Assembly (NCBI GenBank): GCA_003221615.1
Contig: QHSQ01000071.1
Span: forward strand, 1-42,347
Reading direction: 5' to 3'
DNA from: Candidatus Rokuibacteriota bacterium
Lineage (GTDB): Bacteria > Methylomirabilota > Methylomirabilia > Rokubacteriales > CSP1-6
DNA length: 42,347 nucleotides
The notes beneath the pieces were generated by a model, which was not told the DNA's origin, made no database searches, and saw only the letters and a list, made by a program, of their open reading frames with translations. The position numbers were made by a program, and so were the translations under genes. Each line of letters begins with the position of its first letter. Position 1 is the first letter of the stretch. This document shows positions 1-9,513 of the stretch, piece by piece.

Positions 1-124
1 CGCTCAATGAAGCAATGCGCGACCCGAGCTCGAGAGCCCAGAACCCGAGAAACCTGGCCGCGTCACGATGTCGACCTCAACGAAGAGTTGATGATGCCTG
101 CCGACGCACGTGGAGATGCATGAT
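1..124 (+). CDS. 3' end of an unidentified upstream gene (partial)
   Basis: Frame 1 is open from the window edge to a TGA at 122-124, giving 40 residues that end in PADARGDA. The stop overlaps the ATG start codons at 120 and 123 of the acetolactate decarboxylase gene, which is the stop/start overlap used throughout this window. That overlap is the main reason to think the frame is real. I do not recognise the protein. A chance open frame in GC-rich DNA is possible. Confidence 0.3.
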
Positions 125-851
125 GGCTACCCGCGCGGCCTCACACCACACGCTCTATCAAGTGTCCACGGCCACCGCGCTGGTCCAAGGGATCTACCAG
201 GGCGCGGTCCGTGTGGGAACCCTGCGCGAGCACGGCGACCTGGGCCTAGGTACGTTCGAGAATCTCGACGGCGAGATGGTCATCGTCGATGGGCAGTTCT
301 TCCAGGCGCGGTCAGACGGTTCCGTCCGCGAATGCAATGATGACGTGCTGAGTCCCTTCGCCGTGATCACCCGCTTCGCCCCCGATGCAGCCGTGACGTT
401 GACGCAGGACCCGGATTTGAGCCATCTGAGCTCCGGGTTCGATCGTCTGAGGCATTCCGACAACATCTTCTTCGCGCTGCGGGTCGACGGGCATTTCGAC
501 TACGTGCACGCGCGAGCCATGTGCCGGACCAAGGAGGGGGTGCCGCTGGTCGAAGCCGCCGCGGTTCAACCGGAGTTCGAGTTCCGAGACGTCGAGGGGA
601 CGCTGGTCGGGTTCTGGACGCCGGAGTACGCGAAGGCGCTGAACGTGCCGGGTTATCACCTGCACTTCGTCTCGGCCGACCGCACGCGCGGCGGGCATCT
701 TCTGCAGTGTCGCGGGGCCGGCCTGCGACTGCAGATCCAGCGCGAAGGCGACTACCACATTGCGCTACCCGAGACCGAGGACTTCCTGAAGGCGGATCTG
801 CGCCGAGATCCTGCCGCTGATCTCGCGAAAGCGGAGGGGGAGAAGAAGTGA
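123..851 (+). CDS. budA: Alpha-acetolactate decarboxylase
   Basis: A 242-residue cytoplasmic enzyme that decarboxylates (S)-2-acetolactate to acetoin, the second step of the acetoin/2,3-butanediol branch from pyruvate. The N-terminal half has the family pattern [16 protein letters not shown], then [11 protein letters not shown] and VDGQFFQ. The C-terminal half has [16 protein letters not shown], which carries the His-x-His...His zinc ligands. Length matches the family (about 240). I chose ATG 123 because a GGAG lies about 7 nt upstream; ATG 120 is the alternative. The frame is open back to position 15, but that extension has no family resemblance. The last codons overlap the acetolactate synthase start (GTGA at 848-851), so the two were a coupled pair. 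Its partner enzyme is now only a stub. Confidence 0.93.
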   Translation: MATRAASHHTLYQVSTATALVQGIYQGAVRVGTLREHGDLGLGTFENLDGEMVIVDGQFFQARSDGSVRECNDDVLSPFAVITRFAPDAAVTLTQDPDLSHLSSGFDRLRHSDNIFFALRVDGHFDYVHARAMCRTKEGVPLVEAAAVQPEFEFRDVEGTLVGFWTPEYAKALNVPGYHLHFVSADRTRGGHLLQCRGAGLRLQIQREGDYHIALPETEDFLKADLRRDPAADLAKAEGEKK

Positions 852-1205
852 GCACGCCAACCGGAGCGGACTTGCTGGTGAAGAGTCTGGAAGCGCAGGG
901 TGTCGAGTACGTCTTCGGCATCCCTGGCGCGAAGATCGACAAGGTGTTCGACACGCTGCTGGACTCCAGAATCAAGACGGTCGTCTGCCGCCACGAGCAG
1001 AATGCGGCGTTCATCGCCGGTGGCATCGGGCGCATGACGGGGAAAGCGGGCGTGACGCTGGTCACCTCCGGGCCCGGCTGCTCGAATCTCGTGACCGGAC
1101 TCGCCACCGCGAACTCGGAAGGTGATCCCGTGGTCGCGATCGGCGGTGCCGTTCCCATCGCGAATCGCCTGAAGCAGATCCACCAGAGCATGGATACGGT
1201 CAGAC
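848..1205 (+). pseudogene. alsS: Acetolactate synthase, N-terminal stub (about 118 residues)
   Basis: The catabolic acetolactate synthase (ThDP enzyme, pyruvate to acetolactate) begins normally at GTG 848, overlapping the budA stop. It shows the FGIPGAKID start, the [12 protein letters not shown] segment with the ThDP-activating Glu, and the TSGPGCSNL loop. Homology stops after QSMDTV near 1203. The remaining 430-450 residues, including the FAD-like and second ThDP domains, are absent. Immediately afterwards the sequence is the C-terminal part of a different gene (lutC) in another frame, so this frame only runs through about 70 junk residues to a stop at 1411. Both gene parts are free of other damage. 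The junction is therefore a deletion or a misassembly, not decay. Confidence 0.85.
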
Positions 1206-1523
1206 GATCCACACGACCTGGCCGACGTCGACGTCGGCGTGATCCGGAGCCCGCTCGGCGTGGCGGAGGCGGGCGCGATCTGGGTGACACAGGCGGAACT
1301 GGTCGTGAATGCGCTCGGGGTGCTGTCGCAACATCTCGTCGTGCTGCTCGATCCTGCCGCGATCGTGAGCACCATGCACGACGCCTACGACCGGCTCGAT
1401 CTCGACGCTAGCCCCTACGGGGTCTTCATGGCTGGGCCATCGGCGACGGGAGACATCGAAGGGGTGATAGTCCAGGGGGCCCAGGGGGCGCGGAGCTTGG
1501 CCGTCTTCCTCTCTCCGCGATGA
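1206..1523 (+). pseudogene. lutC: LutC/YkgG-type lactate utilisation protein, C-terminal fragment
   Basis: About 105 residues match the end of the LUD domain of LutC-like proteins, part of the LutABC L-lactate oxidation system. The pattern runs [21 protein letters not shown], then [37 protein letters not shown] and a final GARSLAVFL. The N-terminal half of LutC is missing; its place is taken by the alsS stub. There is an internal GTG at 1239, but no start with a convincing ribosome site. The native stop overlaps the cydA start (ATGA, 1520-1523), so lutC-cydA adjacency is probably ancestral. That the fragment keeps its own end and the stub keeps its own start indicates loss of the DNA between them. 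Confidence 0.8.
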
Positions 1524-2695
1524 CGACGATGTTCGCGATGACGGGCTCAGCGTTCGCGCCGATCGACCAGTACTACCTGCTTCAGGCGAGGCAGATGCAA
1601 GCGCTTTCGCTCGCCGTGCACATCCCGCTCGTCTGCTTCGGGATCGCCTTCCCGGCCATGGTGCTCTTCGCCGAGTGGCGCTATTTGAAAACCGGCGATC
1701 CCCTCTTCCGTACGCTCGCCAAGCGCTGGTCGAACGTCATGCTCTCGCTCTTTGCGGTCGGCGTGGTCACCGGCACGATCCTCAGCTTCGAGCTCGGCCT
1801 CCTGTGGCCGGGTTTCATGGCCGCCTTCGGCAGCGTGTTCGGGCTTGGCTTTGCGCTCGAGGGGTTCTCGTTCTTCGTCGAAGCCATTTTCATCGCGATT
1901 TATGTGTACGGCTGGGACCGGCTCCCCCCGCGACGGCACTTCCTGACGGGCATTCCGGTCTCGATCGCGGGCGTCACCGGGTCGCTCTTCGTCATCTCGG
2001 TCAACGGCTGGATGAACCACCCTGGCGGGTTCGTGCTTCAGAACGGCACCGCCATCGACGCCAACCCGTGGTCGGCCCTGTTCGGCAACTCCTACTTTTG
2101 GCACCAGTTCGTGCATATGTATTTCGCCGGCTACATCGTCGCGGGCTTTCTCGTCGCGGTCCCCTATGCGTGGGGCTTTCTCCGTGGCCGCTGGGGCCGC
2201 TATGAGCGGACGGCCCTGACGATCGCGCTCTCGGCCGCAGCAATCGCGGCACCATTGCAGATCGTGATCGGCGACTGGGCGGCACGCGAGGTCGCGAAGG
2301 CCCAGCCGGTGAAGCTGGCCGCGATGGAGGGACTCGAACGAACAACGGCAGGCGCGCCGATGCACCTGCTCGGCTGGTACGACGGCCAGCAGGTCGTGTA
2401 CGGGGTCGAGATCCCACGGCTGCTGTCAATGCTCGCGTTAAACGACCCGAATGCGACCGTCCAGGGACTCGAGACGGTACCGCCCACGGTGCGCACGTCG
2501 GAGGCCGTGACAGGCGCTCGCGGGATCCCGATCGGCTACGGAACGCTCGTGGCCGTCTACCTCGGCCTCGCTGGCGCCGGCACGTGGTTGCTCCGCCGGC
2601 TCGCAAGCGTGCCGATCGAGCTACCCAGTGCAGCCACGCCGTCAACCCGGGAGCTCACCCCGTCGCGCCCGCAGGAGGGGTCCCGTGCTCGCTGA
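1520..2695 (+). CDS. cydA: Cytochrome bd-type quinol oxidase subunit I, with an internal in-frame loss
   Basis: Membrane subunit of the bd/CIO terminal oxidase, which reduces O2 using quinol. Visible elements are the first-helix His (ALSLAVHIPLV), the second haem-ligand His region (YFWHQFVHMYF), and a short Q-loop (GDWAAREVAKAQPVKLAAMEG) typical of the cyanide-insensitive subgroup. After LETVPP (about 2483) the sequence jumps to VRTSEAVTGARGIP, which normally follows the GRQPW motif. Roughly 75-95 residues are missing, including the haem b558 Met-ligand helix and GRQPW. The frame stays open, giving 391 residues. As written the oxidase subunit would lack a haem ligand and should not work. The stop overlaps the cydB start by 11 nt. 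Confidence 0.85.
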   Translation: MTTMFAMTGSAFAPIDQYYLLQARQMQALSLAVHIPLVCFGIAFPAMVLFAEWRYLKTGDPLFRTLAKRWSNVMLSLFAVGVVTGTILSFELGLLWPGFMAAFGSVFGLGFALEGFSFFVEAIFIAIYVYGWDRLPPRRHFLTGIPVSIAGVTGSLFVISVNGWMNHPGGFVLQNGTAIDANPWSALFGNSYFWHQFVHMYFAGYIVAGFLVAVPYAWGFLRGRWGRYERTALTIALSAAAIAAPLQIVIGDWAAREVAKAQPVKLAAMEGLERTTAGAPMHLLGWYDGQQVVYGVEIPRLLSMLALNDPNATVQGLETVPPTVRTSEAVTGARGIPIGYGTLVAVYLGLAGAGTWLLRRLASVPIELPSAATPSTRELTPSRPQEGSRAR

Positions 2696-3896
2696 CGTCC
2701 CGATCGTCTTCATCCTGATCGGCCTCACGGCCTACACGATCCTCGCGGGAGCGGACTTTGGTGCCGGGTTTTGGACTCTCTTCTCCGGGGGTGGACGGAC
2801 AAATTCGGCGGTAACCCGCGACCACACGCGCCACGCGATGGGCCCGGTGTGGGAGGCCAACCACGTCTGGCTGATCTTCGTCCTGGTCATCTGCTGGACC
2901 GCCTACCCGGTCGCCTTCGGATCAATCATGTCCACGCTGTCTGTTCCTCTCTTCGTCGCCGCCGTCGGGATCATCCTCCGCGGAGCCTCCTACGCGCTGC
3001 GCGGCCAACTCGACGCGGCGCCGCAGCGGCGATCCATCGAGAACATCTTCGCGCTCTCGTCGATCTTCACCCCGTTTGCGCTCGGCACGGTCGTCGGCGC
3101 GATCGCTTCCGACCGTGTCCCCGTCGGCAACGCTCGAGGCGATCTCGTGGCGAGCTGGCTGAGCCTAACCTCTGTCCTGATCGGCGCGCTGGCGATCGCC
3201 ACCTCGAGTTACCTGGCCGCGGTGTACCTCGCCGCCGACGCCCGCCGCCTCGGCGAGCGGATGCTGGAGTTCGACTTTCGGGCGCGTGCCCTGCGGGCCG
3301 CGGTTCTCGCCGGAGCGCTTGCGCTCGCGGGTCTCGTTGTCGTGCGCTACGACGCTCCGCCGCTCTTTGCCGGGCTCCGGTCTGGAGGCGGCCTTGCCAT
3401 GGTCGGCCTCTCCGCCACCGCCGGGCTCTTGACGCTCGGGCTTGTCTGGCGCAGCCGCTTCGGCGCGGCGCGCGTCTCCGCCGCGCTCGCCATCGCAGCG
3501 ATCGTCGCCGGCTGGGCGGTGGCGCAGCAGCCGCGCTTCCTGGCCGGGCTCACGATCGGCCAGGCGGCGGCGGACCGGTCGACGCTCATCGCCGTCGTGA
3601 TCAGCGTCGCCTTGGGCGCGATCGCCCTCGTCCCCTCGCTGATCTTGCTGTTCAGCCTGTTTCTTGGCGGCTACCTCGACTCGGGCGGGGGCATGCGCGC
3701 ACCCGTCCTCGTTGTGTCAAACGCCGGCGTGACGAAGCAGCCTCGGTCGCTCGGAGCGTTCGCCCTCGCGTGCCTCCTCGTCGGCGTTGCGCTGACGGTC
3801 TTGGCCGATTCCGGCTGGGCCCACGCGCTCGGAATCACCAGTTTGTACGCGTTCGCCGTATCCGCCTTCGTTCTCGCCGCCATGGTCGATCAGTAG
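2685..3896 (+). CDS. cydB: Cytochrome bd-type quinol oxidase subunit II
   Basis: A hydrophobic protein of about 403 residues with at least eight membrane segments, the partner of CydA in the bd oxidase. The N-terminus has the family pattern TAYTILAGADFGAGFW. It is followed by RHAMGPVWEANHVWLIFVLV, the signature WEANHVWLI of CydB. I chose GTG 2685 because AGGAGGGG ends 4-5 nt upstream and because it overlaps the cydA stop; an in-frame start at 2628 would put 19 extra non-family residues in front. It appears intact, unlike its partner. About 140 nt with no obvious terminator separate it from the fumarase gene. Confidence 0.9.
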   Translation: MLADVPIVFILIGLTAYTILAGADFGAGFWTLFSGGGRTNSAVTRDHTRHAMGPVWEANHVWLIFVLVICWTAYPVAFGSIMSTLSVPLFVAAVGIILRGASYALRGQLDAAPQRRSIENIFALSSIFTPFALGTVVGAIASDRVPVGNARGDLVASWLSLTSVLIGALAIATSSYLAAVYLAADARRLGERMLEFDFRARALRAAVLAGALALAGLVVVRYDAPPLFAGLRSGGGLAMVGLSATAGLLTLGLVWRSRFGAARVSAALAIAAIVAGWAVAQQPRFLAGLTIGQAAADRSTLIAVVISVALGAIALVPSLILLFSLFLGGYLDSGGGMRAPVLVVSNAGVTKQPRSLGAFALACLLVGVALTVLADSGWAHALGITSLYAFAVSAFVLAAMVDQ

Positions 3897-4035
3897 GGGT
3901 CGGGCCGTTGTCGGATGAATCGATCTCTCGCATTGTTGCAGCAAAGTCGGCGCCCTGGATGGGCGCGACCCCGGGTTATGGTGCAGCCCGGCGGACCCCA
4001 CGTTGAATGAAAAGATGAACAGAGGAGGGGGTTAC

Positions 4036-5233
4036 GTGAGCAACACACGAAAGGAAACAGATAGCCTCGGCGTGGTGGAAGTGCCGGCGGACAAGCTCTG
4101 GGGTGCTCAGACGCAGCGCTCCCTCGAGCATTTCAGCATCGGCGAGGACTTGATTCCGCGGGAGATGATCACCTCGTATGCGATCTTGAAGAAAGCCGCT
4201 GCCGCAGCCAACCATGCCGGCAAGCGGCTCGACGATCAGCGGTACACGTTGATCGTGGAGACGTGCGACGAGATCCTCGCCGGCCAGCACCACGACATGT
4301 TCCCGCTCCATGTGTGGATGACGGGCAGCGGCACCCAGTTCAATATGAACGTGAACGAGGTGATCTCCAACCGCTGCTGCCAGCTCGCGGGCACGCCACT
4401 CGGGAGCAAGACGCCGGTGCACCCCAACGATCACGTGAATATGGCTCAGTCGTCGAATGATTCATTTCCGTCGGCGATGTATATCGCGGCGGCGGTCAAT
4501 GTGAAGCAACGCCTGGTGCCTGCGGTACAAGCCTTGCACGATGCCATCGATGCGAAGGCGCAGGCGTGGAGGGATATCGTCAAGATCGGCCGCACCCACA
4601 TGCAGGACGCCACCCCGCTGACATTGGGCCAGGAATGGTCCGGTTTTGCGGGGATGTTGGCCGATGATCTGGAGCGGATCGAGGCCGCGCTTCAAAATCG
4701 CCAATGACGTTCGCCTGATGTCGTGTGGGCCGCGCGCCGGATTTGCCGAATTAGCGATCCCGGAAAATGAACCGGGCTCATCGATCATGCCCGGCAAGGT
4801 CAACCCGACCCAGTGTGAAGCACTCACCATGATTGCGGTGCAGGTGATGGCCAATGACGTCGCGGTGGGCTTTGGCGGCGCGAGCGGCTATCTCGAAATG
4901 AACGTCTACAAGCCCCTGATCATCTTCAACGTTACCCACTCGATCACAATCATGACCGACGGCTGCACGAACTTCCGCAAGTTTCTCATCGAAGGCACGA
5001 AGCCGAATCTGACGAGGATCAAGGAATACGTGGATCGCTCCCTGATGCTCGTGACGGCGCTCGCACCGGTGATTGGCTACGACAAGGCATCGAAGATCGC
5101 GCACTACGCGATGGACAACGATCTCACCCTGAAAGTAGCGGCCCTCAAGCTCGGTTTCGTCACGGAAGAGGAGTTCGACCGCGTTGTCGATCCGGCAAAA
5201 ATGGTCAAGCCCTACGTCGCGGCAGCCCTATAA
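4036..5233 (+). pseudogene. fumC: Class II fumarase with internal deletion and frameshift
   Basis: Fumarate/malate hydratase of the TCA cycle. The N-terminal part starts at GTG 4036, behind GAGGAGGGGG, and shows [30 protein letters not shown] and the [14 protein letters not shown] motif. The C-terminal part, in another frame, has [20 protein letters not shown] (the catalytic SS loop) and [15 protein letters not shown]. At about 4688-4697 the sequence passes from RIEAAL directly into FKIANDVR. By comparison with E. coli FumC, about 69 residues are missing, including LGGTAVGTGLN. The two parts (about 220 and 179 residues) plus 69 restore the normal size of about 467. As written the first frame ends at 4707. 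It lies 17 nt before mqo, a sensible TCA pairing. Confidence 0.88.
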
Positions 5234-5250
5234 ACAATGAGGTACATCCA

Positions 5251-6750
5251 ATGACACCACCCTCATCCCCAAACCATCCCGATGTCGTTCTTGTCGGTGC
5301 GGGCATCATGAGCGCTACGCTGGCAGTGATCCTAAAAGAACTTGATCCCAGGCTGAAAATAGAGATCTACGAAGTTCTGGGTAGCGCGGCGCAGGAAAGC
5401 TCGAATGCGTGGAACAACGCCGGCACCGGCCATGCAGCCCTCTGTGAGTTGAACTACACTCCACAGGAACCTGACGGTCGTATCGACATTTCAAAGGCTC
5501 TACAGGTCAACACCGAGTTCGATCTTTCCCGTCAGCTCTGGGCCTATTTGGTGAAAAAGGGAGCGATCAAAGACCCGCGGTCCTTTATTCATCCGGTACC
5601 CCACTTCAGTTTTGTGCGCGGCGCGGAAAATATCGCGTTTCTCAAGAAGCGCTTCGAGGCTCTCTCCGCCCATCACTGTTACCATGGGATGGAATATTCC
5701 GATGACAAGACGCAGATCAAGAAGTGGATCCCGCTGGTGATGGAAGGCCGCAATCCAAGCGAGGACATTGCGGCGACGCGCATGCTGACCGGTACGGACG
5801 TGGATTATGGTGCTCTTACCAAGGATCTTCTCGATTCCCTAAGGAATAGAGAAGGATTCTCAATCCACTTTTCCAATCGAGTGCAAGATCTGCGCCGTGA
5901 TGGGGACCTATGGAGTGTGCGGGTTAGGAATGAACAAAGCGGTGAGCACTGGGATGTCCCAGCCAAATTCGTTTTCATCGGTGCCGGCGGCGGATCGCTG
6001 CGGCTGTTGCAAAAATCCGGGATTCCCGAGGGACGGGGCTACGCCGGGTTTCCGGTGAGTGGGATCTGGCTTCGCTGCGACGATCCTGAGGTGGCTTCCC
6101 GCCACGATGCCAAGGTCTACGGTAAAGCCTCGGTAGGATCACCTCCGATGTCCGTACCCCATCTCGATACGCGCCACATCGAAGGCAAGGTCTCTCTGCT
6201 GTTCGGGCCTTATGCGGGCTTTTCGACGAAGTTTCTCAAGCATGGATCGTATCTGGATCTCTTCGGCTCCATCGACCCGGAAAACTTGCTGCCGCTGCTG
6301 GCCGTCGGCAGGGATAACCTGGCGCTCACCGAATATCTGATAGGCCAGGTTCTCGAGTCCCCAGAAGAGCGGTTCGCGGCGCTCCGCGAGTTCTTTCCAA
6401 ATGCAAAGCAGGAGGATTGGAGGGTCGAAGTAGCAGGCCAGCGCGTGCAGATCATCAAGAAGGATCCAACACACGGCGGCGTCCTGCAATTTGGCACCGA
6501 GCTTGTCAGCGCGGCCGACCGTTCCATCGTCGCCATGCTGGGTGCTTCACCTGGTGCGTCCACTGCCGTATGGATCATGATTGAAGTCATCGAGCGCTGC
6601 TTCCCAGAACATTTGAAGGACGGATGGCGGGTCAAACTGAAGGACATCATTCCGTCGTACGGTCAATCCCTTGTCGAGAATGCGGCCCTTTGCAAGCAGG
6701 TGCGGGCCGAGACGGCGACCGTATTGAACATCAAGGACATACCACAATGA
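5251..6750 (+). CDS. mqo: Malate:quinone oxidoreductase
   Basis: A 499-residue FAD-dependent, membrane-associated enzyme oxidising L-malate to oxaloacetate and passing electrons to quinone. The dinucleotide-binding start is [20 protein letters not shown]. It is followed by the Mqo-specific [17 protein letters not shown] segment and, near the end, [16 protein letters not shown]. Length agrees with the family (about 490-500). The start follows fumC closely. Its stop overlaps the cupin start (ATGA at 6747-6750). Base composition is visibly less GC-rich than the rest of the window and codons ending in A or T are common, so this gene may have a different origin from its neighbours. Confidence 0.95.
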   Translation: MTPPSSPNHPDVVLVGAGIMSATLAVILKELDPRLKIEIYEVLGSAAQESSNAWNNAGTGHAALCELNYTPQEPDGRIDISKALQVNTEFDLSRQLWAYLVKKGAIKDPRSFIHPVPHFSFVRGAENIAFLKKRFEALSAHHCYHGMEYSDDKTQIKKWIPLVMEGRNPSEDIAATRMLTGTDVDYGALTKDLLDSLRNREGFSIHFSNRVQDLRRDGDLWSVRVRNEQSGEHWDVPAKFVFIGAGGGSLRLLQKSGIPEGRGYAGFPVSGIWLRCDDPEVASRHDAKVYGKASVGSPPMSVPHLDTRHIEGKVSLLFGPYAGFSTKFLKHGSYLDLFGSIDPENLLPLLAVGRDNLALTEYLIGQVLESPEERFAALREFFPNAKQEDWRVEVAGQRVQIIKKDPTHGGVLQFGTELVSAADRSIVAMLGASPGASTAVWIMIEVIERCFPEHLKDGWRVKLKDIIPSYGQSLVENAALCKQVRAETATVLNIKDIPQ

Positions 6751-7109
6751 TCCGGGCATATCGTCTCTATACGGGCTCTGACGGAAATTCCCACGTGGAA
6801 CGTGGGAGCGTGAGCGGAGGGGAATTGGTCGAAGCAGAATCCATCCTTTTCAAGGAAACGCCCGCACATTCATCGTTTGACTGGCACAATGATCCGATCC
6901 CTCAGTACGTCATTACGTTGGCTGGCGTCCTCGAATTTTCAACAGTAGGCGGCGAGACCTTCACGGTCCATCCGGGTGATGTCCTGCTGGCCGTGGATCA
7001 CACCGGCTCAGGCCATAAGTGGCGTCTAATCAACGACCAGCCATGGAAGCGGGCGTATGTGGTGTTCAAGGAAGGGGCGGATACGCGTTTCATACCAGAT
7101 CGCACATAG
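6747..7109 (+). CDS. Small cupin-like protein
   Basis: A 120-residue protein starting at ATG 6747, overlapping the mqo stop and therefore translationally coupled. The middle region, [20 protein letters not shown] followed by [19 protein letters not shown], is a single cupin barrel pattern: a putative metal-binding His in the first motif and a PGD turn and His in the second. It has no signal peptide. Similar proteins are generally annotated only as cupin domain proteins, and no substrate is indicated. Coupling to mqo suggests a role linked to malate or organic-acid metabolism, but that is context only. It shares the lower GC of mqo. Confidence 0.75.
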   Translation: MIRAYRLYTGSDGNSHVERGSVSGGELVEAESILFKETPAHSSFDWHNDPIPQYVITLAGVLEFSTVGGETFTVHPGDVLLAVDHTGSGHKWRLINDQPWKRAYVVFKEGADTRFIPDRT

Positions 7110-7184
7110 CGCCGCGTTGTGGATCGATGTCGGTCATAACGATCGCGATGCCGTCAAGCTCGGCAATTCCGGACCCGGGCGGTG

Positions 7185-8444
7185 ATGAGTTTGCAGGAAC
7201 TGTCCGATCTCGTTCTCACCTGCGCTCGAGTCTTGCACGCCAATGGCCAATCCACGGACGAGATGATGGCGGCCGCCGAGCGGCTCGGCAGAGGACTCGA
7301 TGTGCGCGTCAGGATCATTCCTCGTTGGGGAGAGCTGCAACTTCAGGCCGAGGAGAAGGGCGCCCGGTTGGTCTCCGTCGCCCCGGCCGATCCCACCGGC
7401 GTGGATATGGCTCGTGTGGCCTCCGCCATGCGAGCGATCGATGAGGTCAGCGCTGGCCGTCTTGCGCTACCTGCCGCAGAGGAGGCGATCACTGCGATTT
7501 CGCACGCGCCGCCGGCGCCGACCTGGCTGTTCACCCTAGCCGCGGCGGCGGGCGCCGCGGCGCTGTCGGTGCTCTTTGGAGTCGAGCATCTAGCCGCCGT
7601 AGCGCTCATCGTCGCCAGCGCCGCGGTGGGTGCCGTTCTGCGTCGCACCCTGGCGCAGTACAGCACAAACCCCTTGCTGCAGCCGCTCGGCGCGGCGCTG
7701 CTCGCTGGCATTATCGGCGCGATGGCGGCGCGCTATGGGCTGAGTTCGTCACTGCGTCTCGTCGCGGTCTGCCCATGCATGATTCTCGTGCCGGGGCCGC
7801 ATGTGCTCAACGGGATGATGGACCTCGCCGCGCTTCGCGTACATCTCGGGGCGTCCCGTCTGATCTACGCCGGCCTCATAGTTCTCGCGATTGCAGTCGG
7901 ATTGCTCCTTGGACTGGGCCTTCTCGGGGTCTCCTTGCCGGTGGGTCAGCCCGGCAGACCAGTTCCCGTATGGCTCGACGTGATCGCCGCCGGTGTCGCT
8001 GTGGCCGCCTACAGCATTTTCTTCTCGACGCCGTTGCTTATGGTGGGCTGGCCAGTCGCGGTCGGTATGCTGGCTCATGCTCTGAGGTGGTGGACACTGA
8101 CGACCGTTGGCGCGGGTTCAGCGACTGGCGCGCTCGTTGCGTGTCTGGTCGTAGGGCTGATCCTCACTCCGATCGCTCGCCGATATCATATGCCGTTCGC
8201 GGCCATCGGTTTTGCCTCGGTGGTGTCGATGATGCCGGGCGTCCTGTTATTCAAAATGGCGAGCGGCCTCATGCAGCTTGCCAATAACTTGAATACGACC
8301 TTGGACCTCTTGAGTGCGACGATCGCCGATGGCATGACCGCTATCACCATCATTTTAGCGATGGGCGTTGGCCTCATTGTTCCGAAGGTCGCCATCGAGG
8401 CGCGGCTGGCCATGTGTGAGGGACCGGCTAGACCTAGAGCGTGA
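7185..8444 (+). CDS. ThrE-family threonine/serine exporter
   Basis: An integral membrane protein of about 419 residues. The N-terminal 110 residues are soluble and correspond to the DUF1212-type domain ([20 protein letters not shown]). After residue 110 there are about nine to ten hydrophobic segments forming the two ThrE membrane halves, including [20 protein letters not shown] and a later [12 protein letters not shown] element. This single-chain form combines what is two proteins in many species. Family members export L-threonine and L-serine. Start ATG 7185 is preferred over the adjacent GTG 7182; the ribosome site is weak. The gene stands alone between the cupin gene and the broken alcohol dehydrogenase. 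Confidence 0.8.
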   Translation: MSLQELSDLVLTCARVLHANGQSTDEMMAAAERLGRGLDVRVRIIPRWGELQLQAEEKGARLVSVAPADPTGVDMARVASAMRAIDEVSAGRLALPAAEEAITAISHAPPAPTWLFTLAAAAGAAALSVLFGVEHLAAVALIVASAAVGAVLRRTLAQYSTNPLLQPLGAALLAGIIGAMAARYGLSSSLRLVAVCPCMILVPGPHVLNGMMDLAALRVHLGASRLIYAGLIVLAIAVGLLLGLGLLGVSLPVGQPGRPVPVWLDVIAAGVAVAAYSIFFSTPLLMVGWPVAVGMLAHALRWWTLTTVGAGSATGALVACLVVGLILTPIARRYHMPFAAIGFASVVSMMPGVLLFKMASGLMQLANNLNTTLDLLSATIADGMTAITIILAMGVGLIVPKVAIEARLAMCEGPARPRA

Positions 8445-8507
8445 AGGGCACCCGTCGGAGTGTCAAGCGGCGAGAACGCGTAGCATTGCGCATCGGAGGA
8501 AACCGTG

Positions 8508-9160
8508 ATGGCGAAGATGAAAGTGGCACAGATAGCGAAAGCCGGCGCGGACTTCGAGATCGTCGAGCGTGAGATCCCGCAGCCCGGGCCCGGGCACGTG
8601 AGGATCCGCGTGCAGGCGTGCGGAGTCTGTCACAGCGATGTGCTCACCAAGGAAGGCGGCTGGCCGGGCCTTGTGTACCCACGGGTGCCTGGGCACGAAG
8701 TCGCGGGTGTGATCGACGAAGCGGGCCCCGGCGTGACGCACTGGAAGGCGGGTCAAAAAGTTGGTGTCGGCTGGCACGGCGGTCATGACGGGACCTGCCT
8801 GGCGTGCCGGCGGGGCGACTTTGTGAACTGCGCGAGCTCAAAGGTCACAGGACTCAGCTACGACGGCGGATATCAGGAGTACATGGTCGCTCCGGTGGAC
8901 GCGGTCGCACGGATGCCGGAGTCGCTCGATGCGGCAGAAGCGGCGCCGCTCATGTGCGCGGGAATCACGACGTTCAATGCGCTGCGCCACAGCGGCGCTG
9001 GGCGTCGGGAATTCCGACCGATTCCGAGGATACGCTACGATTTGCCGAGCTGACGGGCGTGCGACCGATGATCGAGAAGTATGCGCTGGAGCAAGCGGGA
9101 GAAGCGTACGCGCGGATGATGAGCGGGAAGGCGCAGTTTCGCGTCGTCCTGACGATGTAG
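8508..9160 (+). pseudogene. Zinc alcohol dehydrogenase lacking its NAD(P)-binding core
   Basis: The N-terminal GroES-like catalytic domain is complete. It has the zinc ligands CGVCHSD and PGHEVAG, the structural cysteine region CLACRRGDFVNC, and PLMCAGITTFNALRHSGA. At about 8999-9008 the sequence jumps, with a frame change, to GIPTDSEDTLRFAELTGVRP and ends MMSGKAQFRVVLTM, the normal C-terminus of medium-chain dehydrogenases. About 110-115 residues are missing: the whole Rossmann fold with the glycine-rich nucleotide loop. The enzyme would be inactive as written. In its original frame it stops at 9053. A GGAGG precedes the start, so the gene ends are in good condition and only the middle is lost. 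Confidence 0.85.
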
Positions 9161-9192
9161 CGTTGCCTCAGAGGCTGTAGACAAGCGGAACG

Positions 9193-9513
9193 ATGACTGA
9201 GCCGGGGACGGTCACCGCGCAACTCGAGGAGCTGGAGCGCCGTGGTTTTGGCGCCCATTTCGGGGTGGTGGGCAACGCCGTCCAAGTACTGAATGGAGGC
9301 AAGACGTTCAAGTCTGACGAGCTCGCGATCCGGGAGTACTACCGGTTCGAAGGCGTATCGGACCCCGGCGATATGTCCATCGTGTACGCGATCGAGAGCC
9401 GAGACGGCACCCGAGGGGTCTTGGTGGACGCCTTTGGCGTCTACGCGACTCCCGCCGTCGGTCTGGCCTTGAGGGACGTGAGGATTCTCCGGCAGGGAAC
9501 TATCGCTTCGTAG
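9193..9513 (+). CDS. Conserved hypothetical protein
   Basis: A soluble protein of 106 residues with the pattern FKSDELAIREYYRFEGVSDP followed by DMSIVYAIESRDGTRGVLVD. It resembles short proteins of about 95 residues that some databases label phosphoribosylpyrophosphate synthetase. It has no PRPP synthetase motifs and I would not transfer that name. The 3' end overlaps the end of ppk1 on the other strand by 73 nt, tail to tail. The last dozen residues may therefore be constrained by Ppk1 coding. Confidence 0.65.
   Translation: MTEPGTVTAQLEELERRGFGAHFGVVGNAVQVLNGGKTFKSDELAIREYYRFEGVSDPGDMSIVYAIESRDGTRGVLVDAFGVYATPAVGLALRDVRILRQGTIAS

Noticed and set aside
848..1523. A genuine AlsS-LutC fusion protein
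   Set aside because: The two parts are in different frames, and neither retains a complete domain.
9193..9513. PRPP synthetase
   Set aside because: The name is attached to similar short proteins in databases, but the protein is about a third of the size and lacks the ribose-phosphate and pyrophosphate motifs.
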